Origin: Ilyomonas sp964249755
GTDB lineage: Bacteria > Bacteroidota > Bacteroidia > Chitinophagales > Chitinophagaceae
Reading direction: 5' to 3'
DNA: 64,000 bases
NCBI GenBank assembly: GCA_964249755.1
Contig: CAXUDB010000003.1
Span: 248,001-312,000 of the forward strand
A model generated the notes under the pieces. It was given only the letters and a program-made list of their open reading frames with translations, was not told the DNA's origin and searched no databases. This document shows positions 26,667 to 34,680 of the stretch, one piece after another. The position numbers were made by a program, and so were the translations under genes. Position 1 is the first letter of the stretch. Each line of letters opens with the position of its first letter.

Positions 26667-26880
26667 TCATTTGAGGGTTTGTTTGATTACCCCTCCGGTT
26701 GGCAGATCAAGGATAAGTAACTGGTTCAGGTGATCGCTGACGCTTCCATTGGCATCACCCGACAGGTAAAGCTTATTACCGGCTTCGTCTTTATACATCA
26801 GCGACCCGGTATTCACCTGCCACAAAGTGCCGCCGGACGGCGATACTGCCACAAGCAGGAGTGTTGCTGCCGCTATATGT
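26667..26880 (-). pseudogene. Remnant of a beta-propeller gene, C-terminal end only
   Basis: Read on the minus strand from about 26880, the frame gives ATLLLVAVSPSGGTLWQV...YKDEAGNKLYLSGDANGSVSDHLNQLL. This aligns with the C-terminal 70 residues of the intact gene at 28656-30356 (ATLVLSAVSSQGKTLWQV...YHDGEANKLYLFGDGAGTVSDQLTEGL). Nothing upstream of it in frame belongs to the protein; it abuts the stop codon of the DUF3667 gene (26886) within 5 bp. It is therefore a truncated paralogue, in the opposite orientation to the intact one. Confidence 0.8.
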
Positions 26881-26885
26881 CTCCC

Positions 26886-27596
26886 TCACGGGGAAAGGGG
26901 ATCAAGAAACGCCTGCACCCGGTCCTGAATAAAACTGGCGGTAAAGAAGATAAGGATCACACTCAACAGGCTCAGCAGGATAACGGTATTGCGCTTCAGC
27001 CCGGCAAAAAAACGCAGGTTGGTAGCCAGTATATATGCCATCACGCAGGGCAGCTCTATATAGCGGGTTTCCAGGTGGGGATTAATAAACTTGAACAGTT
27101 GGATAAAAGCAATAAGGAGAAAGATAAACGAGAATGTGTATAGCTGGTACACGGCAATCTCGCCATAGTTAAAGCCGCCCTTCTTAAAACACAGGTAAGT
27201 AATAAGCGCATACAGCGGCAGCAGGCACACATGCAGCAGCACAAAATGCTTGTGAAAGAATTCCGCTTCCTCTGCCGAGCCGGTATGCAGGTAAGTAATA
27301 ACGGCCGTATAAATCCAGTAATACATCAGCGCAGACAGCGTAGCGCTCAGGAAGAACATAGAGAACGGCTTCTGGTGCTTTGCGCGAAAGCCCTCCACAT
27401 ACTGCTTCTGCACGGTGCCGGGCGAGAGCACCAGCCCTTTCAGCGTGTACAGGAAGCCATGCTCCACATGGGTAAAAAAGTGAAAAGCCTCGTGCAGAAG
27501 CTCGGGCAGCGACAGGCGCTTTACCAGCATGCTTTGCCCGCAATCGGGGCAGTATTTGCTTTCACTAATAGCTCCGCAGGCTTTGCAAACCGGCAT
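26886..27596 (-). CDS. DUF3667 membrane protein with zinc ribbon
   Basis: From the ATG at 27596 the protein is 236 residues. It starts with a zinc ribbon (CKACGAISESKYCPDCGQ), then HFFTHVEHGFLYTLKGLVLSPGTVQKQYVEGFRAKHQKPFSMFF, the signature of the Bacteroidota DUF3667 family, and ends with about five membrane helices. Function unknown. The open frame runs 40 codons further upstream without family similarity. Confidence 0.85.
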   Translation of the reverse strand: MPVCKACGAISESKYCPDCGQSMLVKRLSLPELLHEAFHFFTHVEHGFLYTLKGLVLSPGTVQKQYVEGFRAKHQKPFSMFFLSATLSALMYYWIYTAVITYLHTGSAEEAEFFHKHFVLLHVCLLPLYALITYLCFKKGGFNYGEIAVYQLYTFSFIFLLIAFIQLFKFINPHLETRYIELPCVMAYILATNLRFFAGLKRNTVILLSLLSVILIFFTASFIQDRVQAFLDPLSP

Positions 27597-27716
27597 GGTG
27601 AGGTGTGTTTTGTTGCTGCGGCAAGTTAGCGCGGGGTGCGGTATAAACCAAAGCGTGTGCAACGGTGTAAAAAAACAGCACCGCACTTCGCCTGTTTGTT
27701 CTGTCTTACCACTCAC

Positions 27717-28478
27717 TTATGCTGCCCTGAACAGCCATTCCATCAGGTGCTCATCACTATACGCTGCAATCCACGAGAAGTGCCCCGTTTCAGGGTAAAT
27801 GGTAAGCCCCGGGTGCGCGCCCGCTTTCATCAGCGCCGCATTCATCTCCACCGAGTTCGCCACGTTCACCGCCGGGTCTTCCGCACCATGAAACATCCAG
27901 ATGGGCAGGTGGGCAATCAGTGAAGCGTTCCCTACATCACCACCGCCACACACCGGCACTGCCGCTGCAAATAAAGCCGGGTACCGCTCAATAGCGTCAA
28001 ACGTGCCATAGCCACCCATAGATAAACCGGTAATGTAAATGCGGTTTGTATCCACCGGCATCTTCGCCACCGTTTGTTGTATCAGCTCCCGCAGCAACTG
28101 CATCGGTTTACTCGGTGTAGGCAGCAGCTCCATCGCCGTGCTGTTGGGCGTGCGCTTCGTGTTCGACCAGCTCTGGTTCAGCGGGCATTGCGGCGCAATC
28201 ACAATCGCCGGGTGCTGCACCATATTTTTATCCGTGGCAAAGTTTTGAACGCCCCATTTCAGTTGCGCCTCGTTGTCACTGCCCCGTTCACCCGATCCAT
28301 GCAGGAAGATCACCAGCGGGTATTTGCGCATCGTATCCGCATCCGGGAACAACATCCGGTAGTTCAGCATATCGCCCTGACTGATGTATTGGTTCTTGCT
28401 AAACCGCTCCATCTGCGCAGCGGCGCAGTATTGAAAGAGGAGAAGAGCAATGGCAAACAGGAAGGAGTAGATTTTCAT
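27717..28478 (-). CDS. Secreted esterase/dienelactone-hydrolase-like enzyme
   Basis: A signal peptide (IYSFLFAIALLLFQYCAAAQ) precedes an alpha/beta-hydrolase of the LpqC/PHB-depolymerase-like group. The triad looks complete: Ser in GLSMGGYGTFD, Asp in MFHGAEDPAV and His in PETGHFSW; the oxyanion stretch is VIFLHGSGERG. It probably cleaves carboxylic esters in the periplasm or outside the cell; the substrate is unknown. A decayed copy of its 5' end lies at 31855-31993. Confidence 0.85.
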   Translation of the reverse strand: MKIYSFLFAIALLLFQYCAAAQMERFSKNQYISQGDMLNYRMLFPDADTMRKYPLVIFLHGSGERGSDNEAQLKWGVQNFATDKNMVQHPAIVIAPQCPLNQSWSNTKRTPNSTAMELLPTPSKPMQLLRELIQQTVAKMPVDTNRIYITGLSMGGYGTFDAIERYPALFAAAVPVCGGGDVGNASLIAHLPIWMFHGAEDPAVNVANSVEMNAALMKAGAHPGLTIYPETGHFSWIAAYSDEHLMEWLFRAA

Positions 28479-28655
28479 GCGGCTTTTTGGGATGAAAGTA
28501 CTACAAAAGCGGTATCCGTTTATCCCCCTTGCCCATAATCAGGAAAACCTCTCACCACTGCGCACCCGCACCCAATCTCACCCTTCCATCCTCCGTGTTC
28601 CAAAAACAGCCCCGCCACGCCTCGCGGCATCATTTTCGCCTCTGGCAAAGGGCAT

Positions 28656-30356
28656 ATGGTATCACCAGCCACCCTATTGCCGCTCCGCACACTCACGCCC
28701 GACAGGGCGACGCTCCTTCGCCGCTTCTACGCACCGCAGTCGGCGGGATTGTTCCTGGCGCTCTTCCTGCCGCTTACCTTCGGCATGTCGCTCGGCGGCG
28801 CTTTCTTCGGCGTGACGTCCGGGCTTATCACCGGCTCTATCTTGTCTGCCCTCTGGCTGGCGCTACGCTACCTACGCTACCGCAGCCGCGTGCAAAAGGC
28901 AGCCTACGTGTACGAGTATGGTGGCGAGGAAGAGCTGCGATTCGGCGGCATCCGTTCCAATTACGGCTATAAGGTCAATGGCGCCCCACAGCAGGTGCTC
29001 ACCGTGCTGCACAACGGCAAGCCGATCGAGATTAAAACCTTCAACCCCGTCGTACTTTCTGTCTACAGCCTGGCACATCAAATTGCTTACACCCACCCGC
29101 GCTACCCCGGCATCATCGTTCCCTCCGGTTTGTTCAGCCTCGTGTGGGCGCCCTCCAGCCCCGGCGTCTGGCTCCGGCGCGGGCTGCTCTGGCTCATTCC
29201 CTTCGGCTTTGTGGGCGGGCTGGTGTATTTCATTAACCACGAAATGGACAGCCACAGCGAAACCTACCTGCAGCCCGATGCGCGCGTTTACCATCAGGGC
29301 GGCAGGCTCGTGCTTGCCTCTGTGCTTACCGGCTTCAAGCCCTACGAGGTAAGCAATAAAGGCGTTTATGGTACCGATTATTTCTATGCCGAAGCCCTCG
29401 ACCTCTCTACCGGTAAGCCCATCTGGAAAACCCAACTCGCAGGCAGTGGCGCCGCCCGGCTTTTAGGGCAGTCCGCTTCTTATCTCTTCTTCCTGCGGAG
29501 CGGCTTGTGGGTTATTGATAAAGCTACCGGCAAGGTTGTGCAGGGCAACAAAGACTTTCCCTCCCTGACGGCAAAAATGTCTATCGAAAGCATCAGCAGC
29601 TACACTGAAGACGCCTCCTATACCTGGAGCGATAGCCTGAACAGCGTAGTGGTAAAAGGTACCGATGGCCTGTACTACACCATCGATGGAGCTACCCTCG
29701 GCACCGGCACCATCGACCTCCCTACGGGCGATACCTTCTTCGCCAACCCCTACCAGTGGGGCAACAACTTCGAAGACCAGATAAACCAGGTGTGGGACAA
29801 TGGCAGCCAGTGCTATGCCCTGCTTGATGCACAGGATACCGTGCTGCTGGCGCACAATTCCTATGGCGTGCAGGACCGCCCGCGCGATCAGTCCATCCGA
29901 CGCCGGCTCTACCGCTGCTCGTCGCTTTCTCTCAGCGACAACTGGGCGCCGCTGGGCGATAGCGTGTATCTTTTTGGCGGCCTGCTCACCGATGCCACGC
30001 AGACGTACCGGCAGCCCGACGATACCATATCGCACCTGACCTCCTATGCTTCGCTGGCGGCGCGCTACCGCGGAGCCCACCCGCCCCTGCGCACCGCCGC
30101 CGGCAGCCTGCTTGTTCTCCACAAAACCACCATCGAGTCATCGGCTACGCTGGTGCTCTCGGCAGTATCCTCACAGGGCAAAACCCTGTGGCAGGTGCGA
30201 ACCGGGCTGGGCTCCGTACCGTTTATGTATCACGATGGGGAAGCGAACAAGCTCTACCTGTTTGGCGATGGTGCCGGCACCGTAAGCGATCAGCTTACGG
30301 AAGGATTGTGCGTTGACCTGGGAACGGGAAAAGTGGTTAAGATTGAGATAGAGTGA
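28656..30356 (+). CDS. Membrane protein with PQQ-like beta-propeller
   Basis: The 566-residue protein has two close N-terminal membrane helices (LFLALFLPLTFGMSLGGAFFG and GLITGSILSALWLAL), a cytoplasmic stretch, a third helix (GLLWLIPFGFVGGLVYFI, about residues 180-197) and a C-terminal beta-propeller of the PQQ/quinoprotein type (ALDLSTGKPIWKTQL, LWVIDKATGKVVQG, GKTLWQVRTG, LCVDLGTGKVVKI). Codon usage is visibly richer in G+C than in its neighbours. A remnant of a paralogue lies at 26667-26880. Function unknown; the start may lie at one of several early Met codons. Confidence 0.7.
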   Translation: MVSPATLLPLRTLTPDRATLLRRFYAPQSAGLFLALFLPLTFGMSLGGAFFGVTSGLITGSILSALWLALRYLRYRSRVQKAAYVYEYGGEEELRFGGIRSNYGYKVNGAPQQVLTVLHNGKPIEIKTFNPVVLSVYSLAHQIAYTHPRYPGIIVPSGLFSLVWAPSSPGVWLRRGLLWLIPFGFVGGLVYFINHEMDSHSETYLQPDARVYHQGGRLVLASVLTGFKPYEVSNKGVYGTDYFYAEALDLSTGKPIWKTQLAGSGAARLLGQSASYLFFLRSGLWVIDKATGKVVQGNKDFPSLTAKMSIESISSYTEDASYTWSDSLNSVVVKGTDGLYYTIDGATLGTGTIDLPTGDTFFANPYQWGNNFEDQINQVWDNGSQCYALLDAQDTVLLAHNSYGVQDRPRDQSIRRRLYRCSSLSLSDNWAPLGDSVYLFGGLLTDATQTYRQPDDTISHLTSYASLAARYRGAHPPLRTAAGSLLVLHKTTIESSATLVLSAVSSQGKTLWQVRTGLGSVPFMYHDGEANKLYLFGDGAGTVSDQLTEGLCVDLGTGKVVKIEIE

Positions 30357-30645
30357 GGCGGAGGAGTGAGATTGGCGAAAGGCAATGAATCTGCCCCTCC
30401 TTGCCTGGTTAATAGCATAGCTGATGTACACAGCAAGGAAAGGAAAAGCTATAACCTGAGCCGCATTAAAGGCGGGAGGGATGATGGTGTTGCCGGATAA
30501 GTTCTTGTGCCAGGCAGGGAGTTTTTGAAGCGGCCTAATGAGCCGTTTGGATGGTTGGAAAAAGGGTCATTATAATTTACACCAAACGGCAGCCTGCCTG
30601 CATGGTACGCGGAGCTGACGGGGATGGAAAACCAATACCAGCGCT
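30357..30645. other. 289-bp region with a spaced inverted repeat
   Basis: GCCGTTTGG (30542-30550) and CCAAACGGC (30592-30600) form a perfect 9-bp inverted repeat separated by 41 bp. It could act as a terminator-like structure between convergent genes or be a trace of a mobile element end. No gene is seen. Confidence 0.4.
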
Positions 30646-31215
30646 CTATTGATGGGTATTTTCTACAATCTCTTTAATCACTGCATCCAGCTCTTCGGCA
30701 TTCTGTATCATCATGTCCATCAGGTTCGTAATACCCGCGTCCGTTTCCATTTTACTTACAATATAAGCAATGCCTAAAATATTGGCCAAGGGCTTCCTCA
30801 CCACGTGAGATTGCTGGAAAGCAATCGTTTTAAGCTGGTCGTTTTTTCTGCCCAGTTCCGTTACATCATGCCCCATGCAAAAGATGCCTTCCAGTTCATT
30901 CGCTTCGTTGAAACCAGCAATAAATTCCCACTGCGTAATGATATAGCCACCCTTGCCATCGTGCTTGCGGATGGTGGCAGGGAAAGAACTGCCCGGATGC
31001 GCTATGCACCTGGCAGATGTTTCTTCGCACACTTTTATATCGTCGGGATGCATAGTAATATGGTAAGGCTTTCCCACCAGCGTATCTGCTACATACTGGA
31101 AGGAACGGGCATAGTTCCGATTCACATAGCTGTAGTTGCCATCGAGCCCGGTACAGATGATATAGTAAAACAAAGAGTTTTCAAACAACCGGATGGTGGG
31201 CAGGAATTGTTTCAT
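30646..31215 (-). CDS. PAS domain plus histidine-kinase DHp-like helix, no ATPase domain
   Basis: The 189-residue protein has a PAS fold (about residues 15-120: GLDGNYSYVNRNYARSFQY..., MHPDDIKVCEETSARCI, FCMGHDVTELGRKNDQLKTI) followed by an H-box-like helix, FQQSHVVRKPLANILGIAYIV, with a plausible phospho-accepting His. It then stops without any HATPase domain. It follows a REC-only protein gene by 76 bp. The two could be a phosphorelay pair needing a kinase elsewhere, or the gene could be truncated; the short C-terminal helix ends cleanly. Confidence 0.75.
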   Translation of the reverse strand: MKQFLPTIRLFENSLFYYIICTGLDGNYSYVNRNYARSFQYVADTLVGKPYHITMHPDDIKVCEETSARCIAHPGSSFPATIRKHDGKGGYIITQWEFIAGFNEANELEGIFCMGHDVTELGRKNDQLKTIAFQQSHVVRKPLANILGIAYIVSKMETDAGITNLMDMMIQNAEELDAVIKEIVENTHQ

Positions 31216-31291
31216 AGTGTAGATCGGTTAGTAAAAGTTACCGGTTCAGGTTTTGGCTTTGCAGTTCACTCCGGGATGAGAGGAAAATTTA

Positions 31292-31723
31292 TTAGCTTAC
31301 CTGCAGGGGGGCTTCCCCCATCAGCCATTCTTTTATCCAAAGCATAGATAAGGTAACCGGTTTTTCTAAAAACCTCTCTACCAGCGGGTGCTGCCCAGCC
31401 CTTTTCTTATCAGCAGGGTCCACCGAAGAAGAAAGCATAAATACAGTCAGGCGTTCCTTTGCAAAACCGGGCAACCGGTGCAACCTGTCCAACACATCCC
31501 AACCCATCAGCACGGGCATATTGATGTCTAAGAACAACACAATCCTCTCATCGTTGTCTTCCATGAGCGTACGGGTAAGATAGCTAAGGCCCTCTTCCGG
31601 TAAAGTAAAGTCTGTAATATCCGGCACCATTGGCCGGCACATGCTGTTCAGTATGATTTTGAAAACCGTGTTGTTAGCCGGGTCGTCATCTATCACTACC
31701 ACCTTCCTGTTTGCTCCTTTCAT
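31292..31723 (-). CDS. Stand-alone response-regulator receiver domain
   Basis: The 143-residue protein is a REC domain without an output domain. The acidic cluster is VVVIDDDPANN, the phospho-acceptor Asp is in LFLDINMPV, the Thr/Ser switch is FMLSSSVD, and the Lys is in FLEKPVT, so it should be phosphorylatable. It is the first gene of a two-gene operon with the PAS-DHp protein. Single-domain receivers of this kind are frequent in Bacteroidota. Confidence 0.88.
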   Translation of the reverse strand: MKGANRKVVVIDDDPANNTVFKIILNSMCRPMVPDITDFTLPEEGLSYLTRTLMEDNDERIVLFLDINMPVLMGWDVLDRLHRLPGFAKERLTVFMLSSSVDPADKKRAGQHPLVERFLEKPVTLSMLWIKEWLMGEAPLQVS

Positions 31724-31854
31724 CGGTGCGCCAATTATGGGTACTAAAAGTTTCAGTACAAAACTACCCCCTACTCCTCTACAAATAGAGGCTTTTGAAA
31801 TTCTAATAATATTTTAATCCGCACCTTTTTAGCCAACCCGCATGCCGGCCCGGA

Positions 31855-31993
31855 GAAGGGATATCGCCATGACTCATGCATTGGTGTTTGCTGAAGCGCC
31901 CCCAATTGTGCAGTGGCAGGGTTAAGTAACAAGAAGAAAACCATGACAAACAGGGCAGCAGATTTTCATGCGGCTATTTGGGAGGAAAGTAAA
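31855..31993 (-). pseudogene. Remnant of the 5' end of an esterase gene
   Basis: This segment aligns with 28365-28497, the start region of the intact esterase, at roughly 70 per cent identity. Shared words include GATTTTCATGCGGCT, ATATCGCC and TTGGGA. The original start codon maps to 31967-31969. Read from there, the frame meets an in-frame stop after 15 codons, so it is not functional. Confidence 0.7.
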
Positions 31994-32367
31994 GGGATTA
32001 ATAGGGTAATGCCTGCGTTGTGTTGCTGAATAACTGTTGAGGCTTTTGTGGGGGGTGATTTATGAAGATGGCTTATGATCAGACTATCTGTACCGGAAGG
32101 GTTGAAGCTATTTGTTATCAGAAGTTGCCGTGAGCCTGGAATTTTAGTAAGGGCACCGACCCATAAGAAGATTGTAATAAAACCAGTATCTTTTTTTAAG
32201 AAATAATCCTTTTGCTTACCTTTACGAAGTACAACCTATCCATTCCTGTTAATTTATTTCTTTCTCCACCAAATACCCATTTATATAACGCAAGATCAAC
32301 GAAGGATGAACGTAAGATGAGCGAAGGAACTACGGCGTTACTTAGAACCTAACAGGCAGGAAACATG

Positions 32368-32404
32368 AAGTAAGCCTGAACCTAACCCGGAGGTAAGCGT
32401 AAAC
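32368..32404 (+). repeat. Direct repeat, copy 1 (37 nt), upstream of the 97-residue gene
   Basis: It matches 34617-34653 at 34 of 37 positions (core CCTGAACCTAA...CCGGAGGTAAG). In copy 2 the sequence runs straight into the segment that, in copy 1, follows the 97-residue gene. Confidence 0.8.
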
Positions 32405-32415
32405 TAAACAAAACC

Positions 32416-32709
32416 ATGGCACGACTACCCAAGAACTTATTAGACGGCATGAGCGGCGGCATCGGGAAGCAACTGGTGTTTAAGCAATATAATGGCAAGA
32501 CAGTGGTAACCAAATACCCGGACATGAGCGGGGTGAAGCCCAGTGCGCAACAGACGGCGGGCAGGACGTTATTTGCCGAAGCCGTGGCTTATGCCAAAGA
32601 GATCAGCCGCAACCCGCAGAAGAAAGCGGAGTACCAAAAAAAGCTAAAGCCGGGTGAGACGGTGTACCGCTCTGCCTTAAAGGAATACTTAGCTCAACAC
32701 AAGAAGTGA
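32416..32709 (+). CDS. Small basic protein of unknown function
   Basis: The 97-residue protein is Lys/Gly-rich, without signal peptide or membrane helix: MARLPKNLLDGMSGGIGKQ, VVTKYPDMSGVKPSAQQ, RNPQKKAEYQKKLKPGE. I do not recognise a named family. The gene is bracketed by sequences (32368-32404 and 32706-32872) that occur fused together, without the gene, at 34617-34818. It thus looks like a unit present in one copy of a duplicated locus and lost from, or never inserted in, the other. Confidence 0.65.
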   Translation: MARLPKNLLDGMSGGIGKQLVFKQYNGKTVVTKYPDMSGVKPSAQQTAGRTLFAEAVAYAKEISRNPQKKAEYQKKLKPGETVYRSALKEYLAQHKK

Positions 32710-32872
32710 GATAAACCCAGCCTTGCGATTGCCTTAACTCTTACCCATGCCCTCTATTAATGAATCTGCTGCCTTGCTACAGGCATCCAACAGCTTTGCA
32801 ACTCAAAAGGTAAACTACGTCTTCCCTTTCCGGCCCAAAAGCGGCGTTGTACCGGGCTTTAAGATCAGCCAC
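32706..32872 (-). pseudogene. Remnant of the 3' end of a HEPN-domain gene
   Basis: The segment aligns with 34654-34818, the end of the intact HEPN gene, at about 80 per cent identity. Read on the minus strand it gives LKARYNAAFGPEREDVVYLLS against LKSRYNVAFQPERENVVYFLS, then shifts frame before KLLDAC. The rest of the gene is missing. It begins inside the stop codon of the 97-residue gene, so the two were convergent neighbours in the ancestral locus. Confidence 0.8.
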
Positions 32873-33108
32873 TTTGGGTACCGGCTGCATGTAAAAGACC
32901 TGCCGCGGAAGCCGGAGTGAGCAGAAGGTGCAGTGCAAGCCACGATGAGCGGAAGAAAAGATTCAGCAGAACGGCGGAGGCGCTCTTAGCGTTGACCCAA
33001 GAAATAAAGAGTGGCTAAAAAACTTTACCGGGCAAATGCACAGAAGCGTTAAATCCGCTACCTTAGTTCTGTAAACCAATTAGTCCGCTCAACTATTATC
33101 TCCATCTT

Positions 33109-34476
33109 ATGAACAGAACAATCGTACGCAGCCTCCTGTGTCTCATCGCCGTGGCCGGCCTCTGGCAAACCGGCAGCGCACAAGCCACCAACACCGGCGA
33201 CTCCTTAGCACTTGTAGACCTCTACAACAGCACCAACGGACCCAACTGGTTCCGGCACGACAACTGGCTCACCGGTCCTGTCAGCACCTGGTTCAATGTA
33301 AGAGTCAACAACGGCCGGGTGGTGTTTCTCTCCGGCAGCCGCAACAACCTCGCGGGCACCCTACCGGCTTCCATCGGCAACCTCACGCGTCTCTCCAGGC
33401 TGGGCATGGACAACGACACACTCACGGGTACTATTCCCGCCTCCATCGGCAGGCTCGTCAACCTCACTTATTTAAACTTAGGTGGCAACCAACTATCGGG
33501 GTCGCTCACCGATTCCATCGGCAACCTTACCAAGCTTACCGAGCTTATCCTCAACACAAATCAGCTGTCAGGCGCTATACCCGCCTCCATCGGCAACCTG
33601 TCGGCACTCACCACCCTCGAGCTGGATTTCAACCAGTTCTCCGGCCGCATTCCTTCGGCGCTGGGCAAGCTGCAAAACTGCTACCTGCTGGAGCTGGGCG
33701 GCAACCAGCTATCGGGCACCATCCCCGACGAAATCGGCAACATGAGCGGGCTGCAGCTCTTCGATGTTTTCGAGAACAATCTCACCGGTTCTTTCCCGGC
33801 TTCCTTCAGTAAGCTGAAAAAGCTAACTGCCATTACCGCTTATTCCAACCACCTTACCCAGGCGCGGGATGTTCATTATCTCGATATCCTGCCCGAACTG
33901 AACAATGTGCTTATCTACTACAATAACTTCAACTTCAACGGGCTGGAATCACTGGTGAAGAACGTGCAGTATGTAAACTGCAATGTACAGGCGCCGCTTC
34001 CCCTTCACGCCACCGATACCTCGTTGTCCGTCTCTGCCGGCGGCACGTTGAGTAATAATACCTACTACTGGTACCGGGTAGGCAGCACCTCTTCTCCCAC
34101 CGTTATTACGGGCGATTCGGTGTTTCACCCGGCGCAGAGCGGCAGCTATTATGCGCAGATCACCAATGCGGTTGTCACCCGGCTTACGCTCAGTACCGAT
34201 ACGGTTTCCTATACGGCTCCCGCAGCCAGAACGGCTGTGCTTTTACTCTCCCTGTCGCCGGTGCCTGCGCGAGACCGGCTTACCGTGAGCGGCTTGCCCG
34301 GCAATAGAGACTGCCGCCTGGTGATTACAGATGCCTACGGGAATGTATGGCTGACGCAGCGGAGCAGCGGGCAGGCTGCCGCTCTCTGCGACGTAAGCCG
34401 CCTCAAACCGGGCGCTTACACCCTTAGCGTTGCGGGCGGAAGCAGCCGCGGATCAGCAAGGTTTATGAAGCAGTAG
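33109..34476 (+). CDS. Leucine-rich repeat surface protein with T9SS sorting domain
   Basis: The 455-residue protein has a signal peptide (SLLCLIAVAGLWQTGSAQ), an N-terminal cap (LVDLYNSTNGPNWFRHDNWLTG), about seven plant-type leucine-rich repeats of 24 residues (LGGNQLSGTIPDEIGN and similar), and a C-terminal type A sorting domain of about 75 residues (LLSLSPVPARDRLTVSG...LKPGAYTLSV). The sorting domain directs export by T9SS and attachment to the cell surface. A ligand-binding or adhesion role is inferred. A terminator follows. Confidence 0.88.
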   Translation: MNRTIVRSLLCLIAVAGLWQTGSAQATNTGDSLALVDLYNSTNGPNWFRHDNWLTGPVSTWFNVRVNNGRVVFLSGSRNNLAGTLPASIGNLTRLSRLGMDNDTLTGTIPASIGRLVNLTYLNLGGNQLSGSLTDSIGNLTKLTELILNTNQLSGAIPASIGNLSALTTLELDFNQFSGRIPSALGKLQNCYLLELGGNQLSGTIPDEIGNMSGLQLFDVFENNLTGSFPASFSKLKKLTAITAYSNHLTQARDVHYLDILPELNNVLIYYNNFNFNGLESLVKNVQYVNCNVQAPLPLHATDTSLSVSAGGTLSNNTYYWYRVGSTSSPTVITGDSVFHPAQSGSYYAQITNAVVTRLTLSTDTVSYTAPAARTAVLLLSLSPVPARDRLTVSGLPGNRDCRLVITDAYGNVWLTQRSSGQAAALCDVSRLKPGAYTLSVAGGSSRGSARFMKQ

Positions 34477-34513
34477 AGATTGCAAGGGTAAGCGGCGCGC
34501 TGCCTTACCTTTT

Positions 34514-34550
34514 ATCCGAAAGCTGGTGCGTCGCGTGCCAGCTTTCGGAT
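34514..34550 (+). terminator. Terminator after the LRR gene
   Basis: ATCCGAAAGCTGG pairs with CCAGCTTTCGGAT (13 bp) and is followed by AACTTTTTG, 37 bp after the stop. Confidence 0.8.
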
Positions 34551-34616
34551 AACTTTTTGCGAGTCTCGTTGCTCCGAATGAATGCATACAATTCCTCATA
34601 AAAAATACAGGTCAGC

Positions 34617-34653
34617 AAGTAAACCTGAACCTAAACCGGAGGTAAGAGTAAAC
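34617..34653 (+). repeat. Direct repeat, copy 2 (37 nt), directly joined to the HEPN 3' end
   Basis: Homologous to 32368-32404. It continues without a gap into the GTGAGATAACCCAGCC sequence that in copy 1 lies beyond the 97-residue gene. Confidence 0.8.
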
Positions 34654-34680
34654 GTGAGATAACCCAGCCTTGCGATTGCC

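Larger units (their letters stand above)
31724..32415. other. 690-bp region with a gene remnant and leader of the 97-residue gene
   Basis: It holds the esterase 5' remnant (31855-31993) and, at its right end, a 37-nt segment (32368-32404) repeated at 34617-34653. Between them (about 32280-32370) are imperfect short repeats with GAAGGA / GTAAGA-type words. No supported gene. Confidence 0.5.
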
